Assembly (NCBI GenBank): GCA_946902875.1
Contig: OX336349.1
Location: forward strand, 20,297,891-20,361,890
From: Nematopogon swammerdamellus
Taxonomy: Eukaryota; Arthropoda; Insecta; Lepidoptera; Adelidae
DNA: 64,000 nt
Direction of reading: 5' to 3'
The position numbers and the translations under genes were made by a program. Below, piece after piece: positions 52,338-63,965 of the stretch. Positions within the stretch are counted from its first letter, which is position 1; every line of letters begins with the position of its first letter. Below the pieces are notes generated by a model, which had not been told where the DNA came from, searched no databases, and saw only the letters and a list, made by a program, of their open reading frames with translations.

Positions 52338-52412
52338 AGCGTCGGTGGCCGAGTGGTTTGGGCATCGGCTTCTCATGCGAGAGGTCCGAGGTTCGAATCC
52401 GGTCGTCGCCGA
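52338..52412 (+). repeat. SINE B head, tRNA-like
   Basis: A box tggccgagtgg and B box ggttcgaatcc at tRNA spacing, with no SINE body after it. Resembles a Ser/Leu-type tRNA, but the acceptor stem does not close cleanly and the same sequence heads SINE B, so I do not call a tRNA gene. Confidence 0.65.
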
Positions 52413-52465
52413 CCGGATTCGGCGTCATTTGGCGGCAACTTTGGCGACATCTTTGGTTTTGGGAT

Positions 52466-52520
52466 GCAACATTCTGCTATGTTTGCAATGCAACATTCTG
52501 CTATGTTTGCAATGCAACTT
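52466..52520 (+). repeat. 27-bp tandem duplication
   Basis: gcaacattctgctatgtttg with its next bases occurs twice in succession. Confidence 0.8.
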
Positions 52521-52639
52521 GAATGAATGAAATGAAAATATATTTATTGAACACGATTATATAAAAGTGCCGCAAAAGGCGAGTTTAATGCCTTGCGGTA
52601 TTCTTTACGAACTAACTTTACGAACTAAGCTTATGAGGA

Positions 52640-52792
52640 AGGGAACGGTGAAGCAGCAGGTGTAGAATGTATGCACGTAATTTTTTTCGTCAGAAAAAAC
52701 TCATTGGTACACGCCGACCGGAGTCGAACCTCGGACCTCTCGCATGAGAAGCCATGCCCAAACCACTCGGCCACCCGGCACTTGACTCTGAA
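52640..52792 (-). repeat. SINE B head and linker
   Basis: ggtgaagcagcaggtgtaga, ttttttcgtcagaaaaaact, then the complement of the B and A boxes (gtcgaacctcgg, ccactcggccacccg). Confidence 0.8.
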
Positions 52793-53106
52793 CACTATCA
52801 CAATTAATTTAGTTTGACATGTTTATGTTTTCTATCTGTTACGTACAACTCTACAGTCCGGTTTACCTTCGGCTCTTGAATGCTCTTGTCTCATTAAAAT
52901 TCGGCCAGTCATTGACTTTAAAATGCGTTTTTTTTCATTTAACTTACCGGTTTTCCAAGCAGGTTGATCATTCGAGAGTTATTAGTTTTGTTGTCCTTAG
53001 CAACGTTTGTATACGGATGACGACGTTTCATCCTGATGGTTCACGGAATTGACATATGATTCAAATTGTCACTGGCACATCAAAATTGCTGATTTGCGAA
53101 TGGAAA

Positions 53107-53150
53107 TTGTCAGAGCCAACTGTCATTGTCCAATGTCAGTTGGCTCTGGA
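53107..53150. repeat. Short hairpin
   Basis: CAGAGCCAACTG and its exact complement CAGTTGGCTCTG flank 14 bases. A third partial copy follows at 53160-53170. Confidence 0.65.
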
Positions 53151-53214
53151 ATTGTGGATTGCCAGAGCCAAGTGTCATTGGTCTGCCTCATTGGTCTCCC
53201 TCTACGGAGACCAA

Positions 53215-53409
53215 GCCATGCTGCATCGTCATAGCCCCAGTGCGACGTTGCTATCGCTTACTCGCTCTCGCTTGCCTCCCTGTGACAGGAGTGAGAGAGA
53301 AACACGAAGATTGCGACGGTCGCCCGATGAAGGGTGAGCGATTGGTAGGCAAGCGAGAGCGAGTAAGCGATAGCGACGTCGCACTGGGGCTATGACGATG
53401 CAGCATGGC
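53215..53409. mobile_element. Foldback element with about 62-bp arms
   Basis: gccatgctgcatcgtcatag, ccccagtgcgacg and cgcttactcgctctcgcttg in the left arm are matched by exact complements in the right arm. The loop of about 68 bp contains gagagagaaacacgaag. It adjoins repeat C, whose start it may have displaced. Confidence 0.8.
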
Positions 53410-53411
53410 AA

Positions 53412-53633
53412 GGCGACCAAGGGATAAGGACAAGATGCTGTGCTAAAGGGCGACAGGTTCGCCACCTCTCACCTTGGCACGGTACTTCCACCGAGTCATG
53501 CAGCAGGTGAGTCTTCGTGCCTTACTTGCTGCTTGATCGATTGAATCTTGTTCGAATACTTTGCGAATCGTGGTGGTCGGTGTTGTGATGTAATTTACCA
53601 GAGTTCTTGCAGCACAACACCGATTACTCTGGC
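53412..53633 (+). repeat. Repeat C copy
   Basis: cgaccaagggataaggacaa, cgccacctctcaccttggca, cttactt-gctgcttgatcg and cagcacaacaccgattactc in order. Confidence 0.75.
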
Positions 53634-53639
53634 GTGAAT

Positions 53640-53755
53640 AGGCATCTGTCAGGGCGGCATGGCATTCGCCATCCCCGCATGCAACCGAATGTGCATGGGC
53701 GTCGTTAGACTTAAGGGTGGCTCGGCTCCAAATGTCGCGCTTTCTAAAAAAAAAA
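53640..53755 (+). repeat. LINE 3' fragment
   Basis: catgggcgtcgttagactta and aatgtcgcgctttct plus an A-run correspond to the LINE 3' region at 46210-46235 and 46631-46672. Confidence 0.55.
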
Positions 53756-54645
53756 TCGCAATCCATCCTTTTATTTGGCCAGATCGACTTTTGCAAAGAA
53801 AAGGGCGTTTAGAAGTTCCATTTCAATCTAAGCTTTATTAAGGGAGCTCGTATTCCATTTCTGCGCCTCTCTCGTCTCGTAAATCAGTCTGCGGCGCGTC
53901 AAGATTTATCACCAACGTCTTCTGCAAAGCAATCTGAAGCTTCGAGGAATCCGAGCTACATCACGATCGCGTTTCAGATCGTCTCGAGAATCGGAGCTGC
54001 TTTACAGCCTGTTTCGTAGACAATGATGTTCGAAACCGAGCGATGAATGATTACGGCTCGTCACTAAACACGAGTAAGTACTTCTATTTCACTCGTTATT
54101 CAGATAGTGAATTGATTCGGTGGACACAACTCTCTGTCGATACCTTCATCAAATATTTCCAATAGTCCTTTATGTCAAACTCTTGCTATCGCGAAAACAC
54201 TTACCTGTGTACTCATGAAAAGTGTTTACAGGGTAAATACGAGCAGTTCTCGCAAATATAAGGTGAAATGTACACATTTACATAATATCTGATTCTCAAT
54301 CAACAAACACCATTATCTTGGACCAGTCGAAACATTTGTTCGCCTTTCAATCTAGTTTTCTAGCTCACTGCGCGCGATTCTCTGCTGTAGAATTTGGCTC
54401 GAAATGTCGATCCACATTTCAAATCTACTTTTCAAGCGCGATTTAGTCGACGATACCGACACTAGTTTATCATCGGTACTTTTAGGGCTCGAGAAAATTA
54501 TCAAATAATATTAAATTTGAAAGCAAGCACTCAGCGTAAGATCTTTCGTCTAGACCTGGAGTTTAGACTTTAATGCGGAGAAATTAATTAAATTGCTAAG
54601 ACCTACGTAATGCCTACGTACAGTTCGCGGAAACAAATCATGCGT
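53756..54645. other. No gene seen
   Basis: About 0.9 kb of sequence without a recognised repeat. It could be single-copy intergenic or intronic DNA. Confidence 0.4.
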
Positions 54646-54647
54646 AT

Positions 54648-54790
54648 CGAGCTTTAGAGAGAGACCATCCGGTTGTAGAGCGTCGTCCCTGTCGCACGAA
54701 CTCGCACGTCTCCGTGCGACAAGAGCGACACTCTACAACCGGATTTTCTCTAAAGCTCGACACTCATTATTTGCTGTCGGGAACTGTACC
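54648..54790. mobile_element. Short inverted-repeat element
   Basis: gagctttagagagagaccat / ctctaaagctcgacac and ccggttgtagagcgtc / gacactctacaaccgg form inverted arms around gcacgaactcgcacg...cgtgcga. Its right flank is the empty-site counterpart of the MITE insertion at 13111-13515. Confidence 0.7.
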
Positions 54791-54994
54791 TAATGTTCGA
54801 AGCTCAGTTTAGAGCTTTGAATATTCTCTCCACTCCCAATTACAAGGAGTAAACATAATATCTGTAGTAATGGTTGGCAAACAGTCACGTCTTCATCGTT
54901 CAGAACATGCCCCGAGGACTTGACATAAATTTCTCTGCAATTATTCTGACAAAGATACGGCGAGTTAGACGTTAAATCTTAGCAGTTACCAGTC

Positions 54995-56850
54995 TCCTGC
55001 TGAATATATTCATCGCTGTGTGTGCGCTAATCAAACAGTCTGCTCACACTCTCACCGGAACGTCGAAACAATGCCTCGTTTCTCCTTTGATTAAAATCTG
55101 TTCGTTCCTGTGATGTTATTCTCTCGTCTCAATCAATTTAGATATTGTTAAGACTGGTTGCTACCATCGTTTCTTTATCTATTATTACTTTTTTTTTACA
55201 GACAGCCGGCGCGGGTGTCTTTGCCCAATACTTCAACGGAAGATCAGATACAGCCAGGAAAACCACTCCCCACGAAACCACGCTCAGAGAGGCGCCATGC
55301 CAATTTATTAACACGCCTTTTGAAGATCCCCACGTTAGGTAAGGAACACACTCACCGGAAGACCTTGTCACTGTGTTTGCTAATAAAACAGTCTGATCAG
55401 ACTCTCCCCGAAACGTTGAAACAATGCCTCGTTTCTCCTTTGATTACCGATCTGTTCGTTCCTGTGATGTTATTCTCTCGTCTCAATCAATGTAGATATT
55501 GTTAAGACTGTTTGCTACCATCGTTTATTTATCCATTATCGTTTTTTTTATAGACAGCTGGCGCGGGTTTCTTTGCCCAATACTTCAACGGAAGATCAGA
55601 CTCAGATACAGCCAGTAACACCACTCCCCACGAAACCACGCTCAGAGAGGCGCCATGCCGGCTATGAGGCGGACAAAAAGATCGTCGTCTAATTTATTAA
55701 CACTTTTTGAAGATCCCCACGTTATAGGTGGTAAGGAACACACTCACCGGAAGACCTTGTCACTGTGTTTGCTAATAAAACAGTCTGATGATCACACTCT
55801 CCCCGAAACGTTGAAACAATGCCTCGTTTCTCCTTTGATTACCGATCTGTTCGTTCCTGTGATGTTATTCTCTCGTCTCAATCAATTTAGATATTGTTAA
55901 GACTGTTTGCTACCATCGTTTATTTATCCATTATTAGTTTTTTTATAGACAGCCGGCGCGGGTTTCTTTGCCCAATACTTCAACGGAAGATCAGACTCAG
56001 ACACAGCCACTAACACCACTCCCCACGAAACCACGCTCAGAGAGGCGCCATGCGGGTATGAGGCGGACAAAAGATCGTCGTCTAATTTATTAACACGCCT
56101 TTTGAAGATCCCCACATTATAGGTAGGTGGTAAAGAACACACTCACCGGAAGACCTTGTCACTGTGTTTGCTAATAAAACAGTCTGATCACACTCTCCCC
56201 GGGACGTTGAAACAATGCCTCGTTTCTTCTTTGATTACAATCTGTTCGCTCCTGTGATGTTATTCTCTCGTCTCAATCAATGTAGATATTGTTAAGACTG
56301 GTTGCTACTATCATTTCTATGTCCATTAGTTTGTCCTTATTGTTTAACTTTAGTTGGAAATCAGTATCAACAAGCTCTACCAGGTTTTCCTTCTTCACGG
56401 AGATTAATTCGACTACAGATCCGACGACAGTGGTAGGCTAGGTACATTATAGTTGTGGCTAGGCGCTAGGCTTATCACCTCCCGGCAGTTACTGCGAAGT
56501 TCGACTGCTGAATATATTTATCACTGTGTGTGCTAATCGGACAGTCTGCTCTCACTCTGCCCGAAACGTTGAAACGATGCCTCGTTTCTTCTTTGATTAC
56601 AATCTGTTCGTTCTTGTGATTATAATCTCTCGTCTCGATCAATGTCAAGATGAGTTCAATCAATGTTGAGGCTGGCTGCTAACATTGTTTCTTTATCCAT
56701 TAGTTTGTCCTTATTATTTAACTTAAGTTGGAAAAGCGCACTAGGTTTTCCTTTTTCACGGAGATTAATTCGATAAAAATCCGACGACAGTGGTAGACCG
56801 GTTACTGTAGGTACATTATAGTTGTGGCTAGTCTCGAGGCTTATCACCTC
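54995..56850 (+). repeat. Tandem array with splice-like unit borders (352-395 bp)
   Basis: gacagc(c/t)ggcgcggg starts units at 55201, 55553 and 55948, with partial units before and after. In each full unit a T-rich tract ending in ACAG or ATAG precedes it, and a GGTAAGG- or GGTAAAG-type donor follows about 130-190 bp later. The rest of each unit has gaacacactcaccggaagac, cgttgaaacaatgcctcgtt and ctcgtctcaatcaatttaga. Short frames in units 1-3 differ by indels, so coding is not conserved. Confidence 0.8.
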
Positions 56851-56949
56851 TCGGCAGTTACCGCGAAGTTCGACCGAATGCGGCCAGCGGACGGATTCTC
56901 TATTTGATCCAATTGCGAGAATTTATAGTCGAGGTGGAATTCATTCATG

Positions 56950-57763
56950 AATGTTTCGGTGGGCGCAGTGTTTTCTCTCTGCATTATTTTCTATTCAAAT
57001 ATTTACGCTGCGTGCAAGGCGGCGCGGCGCTGACGTATCGCCGATGCATTGCAGCCGTGTGCGTTTACTGCTCAATATCCTATTTAGAGATGCGTTTCAT
57101 CGGGAATGCGATGCGGTGGCTGGTGGCCGAATGCATGAAGTGAAGTACGCAGCGCGTCACGTTTATGTATGACGACCGGACGACGGGTGTGTGCGTCGGC
57201 GAGCGGGGAAGTGTGAGTGCGATCGCTTCGTTGATTGTGTGGGTGTTCACTCTGAAGTTTGTCGCAGGCGTTCGCTGCTCGTCTCTCCGTCCTCCTCCTT
57301 CCTCCGGCGCGCCGCCGCCACCAGCCGACGACGCGGAGTTCGTCGCTCGGTCGGTCGGCCGCCCGCGCCTGCCATCCATCCAGTTGCGTTCGGTCTGGCG
57401 CGAGGTTGGCGCGTGTTTGTAAACGCGCAAACAGTCCGCGAACTACGCATCCAGTCAACTTTGTTGCGAGGCTGGAAACTTTTGAACGCGATTTGCGTGC
57501 AATAGTAACGTTTCATCACAACGTGGCGCCGCTAGACGTGCGAGATCCGCCCGAGGAAGTTACGGCGCGCTGCGTGTGTCGATTCGAGAGTTCTATTTTC
57601 AGTTTTGTTATATAGTTTTGAAAACGGGCGCGCCGAGTTGGGTGAACGTCCAAGTGCGGTGCGGTGTGGCCGGACGTGGCCCTTTATCGCGGCGACACTG
57701 GATACGATGTGAATTTGTCAAACGGAGACGGAGCGACCGTTTCGAAACGGACAGGAATTATCT
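56950..57763 (+). promoter_or_regulatory. CpG-rich region with candidate first exon and donor
   Basis: About 800 bp is markedly richer in G+C and CpG than its surroundings (for example gcgccgccgccaccagccga near 57310). It ends at a strong donor, TCT/GTAAGT, with GT at 57764. This pattern suits a promoter and 5' untranslated first exon of a plus-strand gene whose later exons lie outside the window. Several overlapping long open frames on both strands are typical of GC-rich DNA and were not taken as coding. Confidence 0.4.
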
Positions 57764-58234
57764 GTAAGTATGACCTCGCCCGTTTGTTTACGAGCGCAAG
57801 TAGGCATTTTAGATAAGTACATACTGACGTCCAGACGCCACACTCGTATACCTGTTAAACATCCATTTGTACTCGTTAAAGGTTTAAATTATCTACACAT
57901 CGCGACGATTAACTTCGAGATGACAGAGAGAGATTGAATAACCACGCATCTGTAGGCGAGTTAATGTGCTGGCGGTAGCGGTAGCGGGTAGCGTAGCGGC
58001 GCGGCCAGATACTGGTTGCGTTCTGTCGGTGTCGATAGGATAGGTAGGTATGTATTTATACCGATAGGCTGTTCTACTCATCAGTGGATTTACGGATGAA
58101 TGCTCTTGTTATTTTGAAAGGGTTAAAATACGGCTCCTCGAACGTGCGTGTGTAGGTACACTGTTTGGAATCTAAATAACCTAAGTTAACGTGCATACGT
58201 TAACTATACATATACTAGCTACTAGAATAGTATG
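57764..58234. other. No gene seen; possible first intron
   Basis: Composition falls to that of intronic DNA after the donor. A ggcggtagcggtagcgggta repeat lies at 57972-57991. Confidence 0.4.
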
Positions 58235-58239
58235 CGTGT

Positions 58240-58510
58240 TTAGGCCTCGGCTACACGGCCGATTTGTGTCACCAACTAAACAATTTTGTTGAGTTGAGCA
58301 TGGCATGACGGGCTATTTATCTCCAACCTAACTGTTTAGTCGTCGAGGGATGATCGTTCAGTCGTTCGCTCTGCATAGTATAGCATAGGTTGGAGCCCCA
58401 ACTGTTTAGTCGGCGGCCGACTAAACAGTTGGCCGCTGCTGTAGGCGTTGTACAACTTTTTTAGTTGTACCAACTTTTTAGTTGAGTCGTGTGCGCGCCC
58501 TCGTCGTTTT
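58240..58510. mobile_element. Probable MITE with internal palindrome
   Basis: Between ggcctcggctacacggccga and gttgagtcgtgtgcgcgccc, aactgtttagtcg recurs in both orientations. A 35-base palindrome with 17-bp arms around one G is at 58398-58432. The ends are roughly inverted, but no clean target duplication was found. Confidence 0.45.
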
Positions 58511-58524
58511 GCATATAGATGTTT

Positions 58525-58915
58525 TTTAGGGTTCCGTATCCGGTACGGGACCCTATTACTAAGCCTACGCCGCCGTCTGTCTGTCCGTCCGTCCGTCTGT
58601 CCGAGGACTGTATCTTTTGAACCGTAATAGGTAGTCCGTTGAAATTTTCACAGAATATGTGTTATTATGGCCAATATAACAACGATAAAAATAAGAAAAG
58701 TAAAACATTCACGAGGTTCCCATAGAAGAAACCAAAAAGTGTATGCGCGCGCGCCATCTACCGAATAGAGCATGAAGCATTTTAACTAATCATGAATTTT
58801 AACTAATATGAAGCATTTCATAACACACCATAGATGGCGTGAGTGGCGCTGGCGCTAACCATGACATGGCGATACGGAACCCTCGGTGCGCGAGTTCGAC
58901 TCGCACTTGGCCGGT
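58525..58915 (-). repeat. Repeat E copy, complete
   Basis: From agggttccgtatccggtacg to cgagttcgactcgcacttgg. It contains two copies of the aagcatttt-aactaat segment. Confidence 0.8.
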
Positions 58916-58979
58916 TTTTATTATGACGACTCAACAGTTTAGTTCGATAAGAATCTGTCGTCTGCCCGAGCTCTAACTA

Positions 58980-59185
58980 ACGCTCCCTACATGCAGGCTC
59001 ACTGACAAACAAAACACAAGCTCGCACGAGGCTCCTGTTTGCATAAACTCGTCCGTTGTGTTCGTTCGGCTCGCGCGCGCGCATGTGTGCGTGTGTGCGC
59101 GCATGTAGTAGATGACTGCACGCACGCACACACCTAATGTTTTATTATTATGGAATAATACGTACGCACACACACACAGCTGTGC
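58980..59185. repeat. Simple CA/GT-rich stretch
   Basis: gcgcgcgcgcatgtgtgcgt and cgcacgcacacacc with a run of (AC)n at 59167-59178. Confidence 0.6.
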
Positions 59186-59374
59186 GGGGACGAAGATCTG
59201 GCATAAAAAGTATCAATGGAAAGGTTCGTTTCCGTTATTTGAACAACTTGCGTTTTATCTCGAACGACGTATTTTCCGCGAGAGTGCTTAGTCATTCATA
59301 ACGATTTTTTTTATATTTAGGTTAGATTTCAGAAAAACATAATACCTATTTATTATATATAATATTATATCATC

Positions 59375-59600
59375 CTCTTGGAAATCGTGAGATTGCGCAT
59401 AATAATCTTCACATCTCTACTTCTTATAAAAGGGAACGTGTCTGTGTGTATGTTGGATGTAAACTCCGGAACAACTGAACAGATTTTGATGCGGATTTGC
59501 ACCAATGGAAAGAGTGTTCTTGAGGCTCACTATAGGCTATATTATATACCATACATAACGCTTAATAGCCTTAGGGCTGAGCCGAGAGCTGAGCAGTATC
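59375..59600 (+). repeat. Lepidopteran-type dispersed repeat, D-like
   Basis: aaactccggaacaactgaac and agattttgatgcggatttgc follow the phrase pattern of repeat D ('accactgaaccgattttaat') but are diverged. Confidence 0.45.
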
Positions 59601-59699
59601 AAATATAGTATAGTATGGACGGGAAAGAGATAGAGAATATAAGAGAAGCGATCGTTTAAGTATTATCAAATTTTGTCGATCCGCCAGTCTCCGTGGCGG

Positions 59700-59775
59700 C
59701 AACTTTTGGAGCACAACACTGATTGCTCTGCTTACCCCGATTGTCAGGATAAGCGTGTGCGGTATGTATGTATAC
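59700..59775 (+). repeat. Repeat C 3' tail
   Basis: gcacaacactgattgctctg, cttaccccgattgtcag and (GTAT)n match the repeat C tail. Confidence 0.6.
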
Positions 59776-59899
59776 CAGTGGCAGGAAGTGCAAAGTGCAC
59801 GAGCACTTCCTGCTAGCTTGTCAAGCGGACAGACAGTATGTCCATAGTCCATCCATGGTTATCTATGGTTTATGGGTCCGTTCAAACGTTGACTAAGCT

Positions 59900-60495
59900 A
59901 TACATAATCAATACTAATAATAAATCTGTAAGGGATGGTCATAGAGTAAGTTACTTTGTTTTATGAGATACTGCGTTTGTAGACTCTATGTATGATACTA
60001 AAACTAAATTGATGATTTTTAGAAATCTTTTCTGTATGTATGTATGTATGTTCCTCCATAACTCTTAAACCGAAATACTAATAATAAATATGTAAGGGAT
60101 GATCATGGAGGAAATTACTTTTGTTTTATAAGATACTGCGTTTGTATACTCTATGTATGATATTATAACTAAATTGATTATTTTTAGAAATATTTTCTGT
60201 GTTTATGTTCCTCCATAACTCTTAAATCGATCATGCGAATTTGATGAAACTTAGTACAAGCACATTTACCTATACGAGACGCACGAAACACAGGATAGGT
60301 TAAATAAAATTCACTTAAGATGTGACTCCCATACAAACCGAATGGTTTCGCGCGCTGAAATAAAGTTACGGTAGTGGGCCTCGACCTTAGTTACTTATTT
60401 CCATCGAGAAGGTTTATTATTTACCTTACTTACCTACTTTCTTCATTTTAAATACCTACGAATTTCACGCGAGCGAAGTCGCGGGCAAAAACACA
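59900..60495 (+). repeat. Repeat F with 164-bp internal tandem
   Basis: actaataataaat...tgtaagggat starts at 59913 and again at 60077. The element ends in cacgcgagcgaagtcgcggg, a tail common to lepidopteran repeats. The same unit is the target of the RTE insertion at 37534. Confidence 0.7.
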
Positions 60496-60630
60496 CAAGG
60501 CGAGTTTAATGCAATGCAGCATTCTTTACTTACAATCCGTATCTGGTAATCGTCTTTACGACGTGCACGAGGAGAGATGCCGTGGGATTATTATTTTAAA
60601 GTACCTGCCTGGACTCAACACAGTACTAAC

Positions 60631-61502
60631 TTTTTTTTTAATGGAAACTGACACGGTTGGCTACATCACCTACAACATCTATGGTGTCAGGCAATAACAC
60701 CTTGGTGAACTAGGTGCCATGTCAGTGCTTCCCTTTGGTCGTGCCGGCTACGCTGAACTTTTCAGTGCGGTGCAGCCAACCGGTGCGGGTTAAACCCTTC
60801 CACATAGTAAGGTAAAAACTATTTAAAATAAAACTATTTAAAATATAAAAACCGCCTTCAAAAATGTATGAAATTAAAAAAGAAATCGAACCCTAGAGTT
60901 GAAGGCGGTGCTAAAGAAGACTTATACTAATCACAAAGGATATCTATCATCCACTCATGTTTTCTTTCATGCATAATTTTTACTTGCTCACCGCCTTCAA
61001 CTCTAGGGTTCGATTTTTTTTTATTTCATACATTTTTTAAGGCGGTTTTTATATTTTGTTAAATAGTTTTTATTTCACAGTTTTTTTTTTTGTAATTTTT
61101 TGCTATTAATGTTCTCGGCGGAATCGCTCGGCCTTTTATTTGGCCTCGCGATTCCGCCTCGCTTTCCAATCGGACCGTGACCAAATTAAAATGGGACCAC
61201 ACGGGAAGCACAAGCTTTCAAATAAAAAAAGAATTTTCAAAATCGGTTCACCCAGTCGAAAGTTTTGAGGGGAAAAACATAATAAAAAAAAATACAGTCG
61301 AATTGAGAACCTCCTCCTTTTTTTGGAGTCGGTTAAAAAGGGAAGGGACCTAATAGTAGTGTAGTTTACGTGGAATCAGAACCACGATTCAGCCGCCGAC
61401 GACGGTCGAACGGTCACCCATCCAAGTTCTGACCGCGCACAGGTGTGCTTACGATCACGAGCGACAGTCTAACCATCGCACCACTTTGCTACCGAGGCTG
61501 AC
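60631..61502 (-). repeat. SINE A split by element G
   Basis: The 3' part (60631-60816, tggaaactgacacggttggc to cacatagtaaggtaa) and the 5' part with the 5S-like head (61335-61502, ggtcacccatccaagttctg to ctaccgaggctgac) are contiguous in other copies. Confidence 0.8.
60817..61334. mobile_element. Element G, foldback copy 3
   Basis: Same components as 47168-47545 and 51157-51715: aaccgccttcaaaaatgta, aaccctagagttgaaggcgg and its complement, then gcggaatcgctcggcctttt and ccaatcggaccgtgacc. Inserted in SINE A. Confidence 0.8.
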
Positions 61503-61717
61503 AGACCCGCGCGTCTATTAATTAAATTGATCATTCAGCTGTCATCCATCATACTCATGTTAACAAGTTGTGTGAGCCTTGAACAACTGACATTTGTCTA
61601 GTTAGGTGACAACTGTAATTAGAAAACTGTCTTCCGTACTGTCTTCCCGTTTACCAGCAACGTGACAAACAGACAACTAACTGTCAAAATCGAGTTTCTT
61701 CGTGCCCCAACATTTTA

Positions 61718-63226
61718 AGACGAGACGGAAGTTAACTTTCTCCATACATAAATTTACCCCCCTAAACCTTATCCGATTTTTACAATTATTTATTTGTTGT
61801 AATAAGGACAGTCGAATCTACGTTCTTGTCTTTTTATTTTTTTTAATATCTTAAGTGATGAACTGATGTGATGACTCAATAAAGCTTACTGAACTTCATG
61901 ACATCAAAACATAACAACAAACTCTCGCAATACCCTTCTGTAGACAACCCGCTGGGACGACGAAATTAAGTCAAAGGCTATCAGGGTTCCTACCTCTGAA
62001 AGCCGAGAAGGCTGGAGAAAACATTGAGAGGCTTATGTCCAGCAGTGGATGCATAAAACTGACCGGCTGACATAGTGACGGCTGACTGATTGACTAACTG
62101 ACAGAACCCAAATGTTTCTGTGGAACAGTATTTTTTCAACAAATCGTCCTTGTGTCGTACTGCGTATATATACATATACATATATGGACTGCCGGGGAAA
62201 ATTCCCTACTTCCAATAAATTCACGCATCTTCGAATCGCGGACAAATGGCCTTTCCTCGGAGACATTAGTCCTACAAGTCGGATTGGCACCTTCTCGTGT
62301 GTGAAAATGGCTGCGCTTGAATCTCCCGACCACTAACTTGTCATTGTCACCTCTTGTGACGGGAATACAATCAAAATAACCGTCGTCAGATGTACCAGAA
62401 AACGCCTTTTGATTGAGTAGTTCTCGACTTATACCTAAGTGAAGATAGAATCGGCGACGGCGGGGCGGTGCATCATCGGTTGCAATAGCGCATAAAGCTA
62501 GGCTCTTTCTTCCATAAATGCACTTAGTGCAAATTCACTTAAGTACTTCTCGAACAAAGCTCAGAAAGGGCAAAGGGCGTAGGAGTGGAAGTGAAGGGTA
62601 ACGCTGGGGATGTGGTCCTCGTAACAGATTAATCAAAAAGTTCTCCCCTGAAGGGTTGGCTATTGGCACGAGGCTATTGGTGACATTCTCTCACAGCGAC
62701 CCCACACGTCGGAAAACGACCTCGGTCGCCCTCGATTAGGGTTACCAGGTGCAGAATTTGTGAATGGAGGACATACGATTGTGGAATAAGTTGAAGTAGA
62801 GCAATGTAAAAAATCTAACAAATATTATTTTAATTATACGTTTTATTTTTGACAATAAAGGTTGAGTGGAAGAAACATCTATTAGGGATAATTCCGCCTT
62901 TGCCCCTCATGTAAATTATTATATCGTGCTTGTTTCTCTAAAATACTTTTGCAGCAATAACGTCTTTTTGTCAATCGGTGACGCTTGGTCCGGGTCGCTT
63001 CTAAATATGGTTGAGGAAGGCGATGGCTGGTCCTGGCGCGATGCTCGTGAACGGGTGCTGTTTGTGGAGACTATTAAAAAGAGATATTAAAAAAACTTAG
63101 ATTCAACTGTCCTCATTACAACAAAAAAAGAATTGAAAAAATCGGATAAGGTTTAGGGGGCTAGACAACATAAATGCCGAAAGACGATTTTGTATGGAGA
63201 AAGTTAACTTTCGTCTCGTCTTAATA
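61718..63226. mobile_element. 1.5-kb unit with long terminal inverted repeats
   Basis: gacgagacggaagttaactt, cctaaaccttatccgatttt and ttgtaataaggacagt at 61718-61815 reappear inverted at 63105-63226. Arms are about 110-140 bp with indels. The interior of about 1.3 kb has no transposase that I recognise. A LINE-tail-like gaggcttatgtccagcagtg is at 62028-62047. Probably a non-autonomous DNA transposon. Confidence 0.6.
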
Positions 63227-63965
63227 TATGTGCTCAGAAACATTGCATACGTAGTTCTTGAATTTAATCGAAAAATAAAAAAAATTAATAAATGCTCTAA
63301 TAAAAATAACCAAGTCTAAATTCACACTGCCGGATTTTTTTTTTTTTTTTTTAATTTATTTTCAGGGCTTTTAACAATAATTTGTTAATAAGTATCTTTG
63401 AAAACGTAGAATTGAATCGGTAAATATGTTGACGAGGTCATGTCCTCCTTTATTACGGCGCATGGCAACACTACCCCCGAGTGGTGTCGGCTCGCGCCTA
63501 CGTGAAACAGGACACGCCGTATCACTGCCTGCCATGATCGGAGGCGCGAGCGTGAGAGCCTTATTTGAATATAAATCACGCGGGCAGTTGAATAACTTCG
63601 GTGCCCGAAGGGCGGATGACGCGGCTCATAATGGTTGCTATTTGTCATTCGATGTTAATTTTATCAGTCTTCGTATTATTTATTACCATTCTACTTATGT
63701 ATGTAGTGGTATATAGGTACAGTATTTAAACTATTCATATTAAATTTTTTTATCTTTTGTATTCCCGTACATCTGTCATACATAAGTCATACATAACTCA
63801 TAGTCATAAGTCATCATAATACTTATAATGCCTCTTTCCGCCACTCACCCAGCAGTTATCATACCCCAAAGGTATTCTGTTAGAAAATGCCTAGAGGCAT
63901 TAAGTGTTACCTTTTGCCCATTTTCTATTTGAGTGCAATAAATATGTACAATACAATACTTCTTA
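63227..63965. other. No gene seen
   Basis: AT-rich, with a T-run at 63334-63352 and GC-richer sequence at 63440-63620. The open frames on both strands here have no family resemblance. A (CATA/AGTCATA)n stretch lies at 63775-63815. Confidence 0.4.

Noticed and set aside
52338..52412. A tRNA gene with A and B boxes
   Set aside because: The same sequence is the head of SINE B at several loci, and the acceptor stem does not close properly.
57084..57615. Multiple 90-124-codon frames on both strands
   Set aside because: Overlapping frames in CpG-rich sequence on both strands, none with recognisable domains.
62866..63090. A 74-codon protein starting MEETSIRDN
   Set aside because: It overlaps a LINE-tail-like repeat and the inverted arm of the 1.5-kb unit; no homology recognised.
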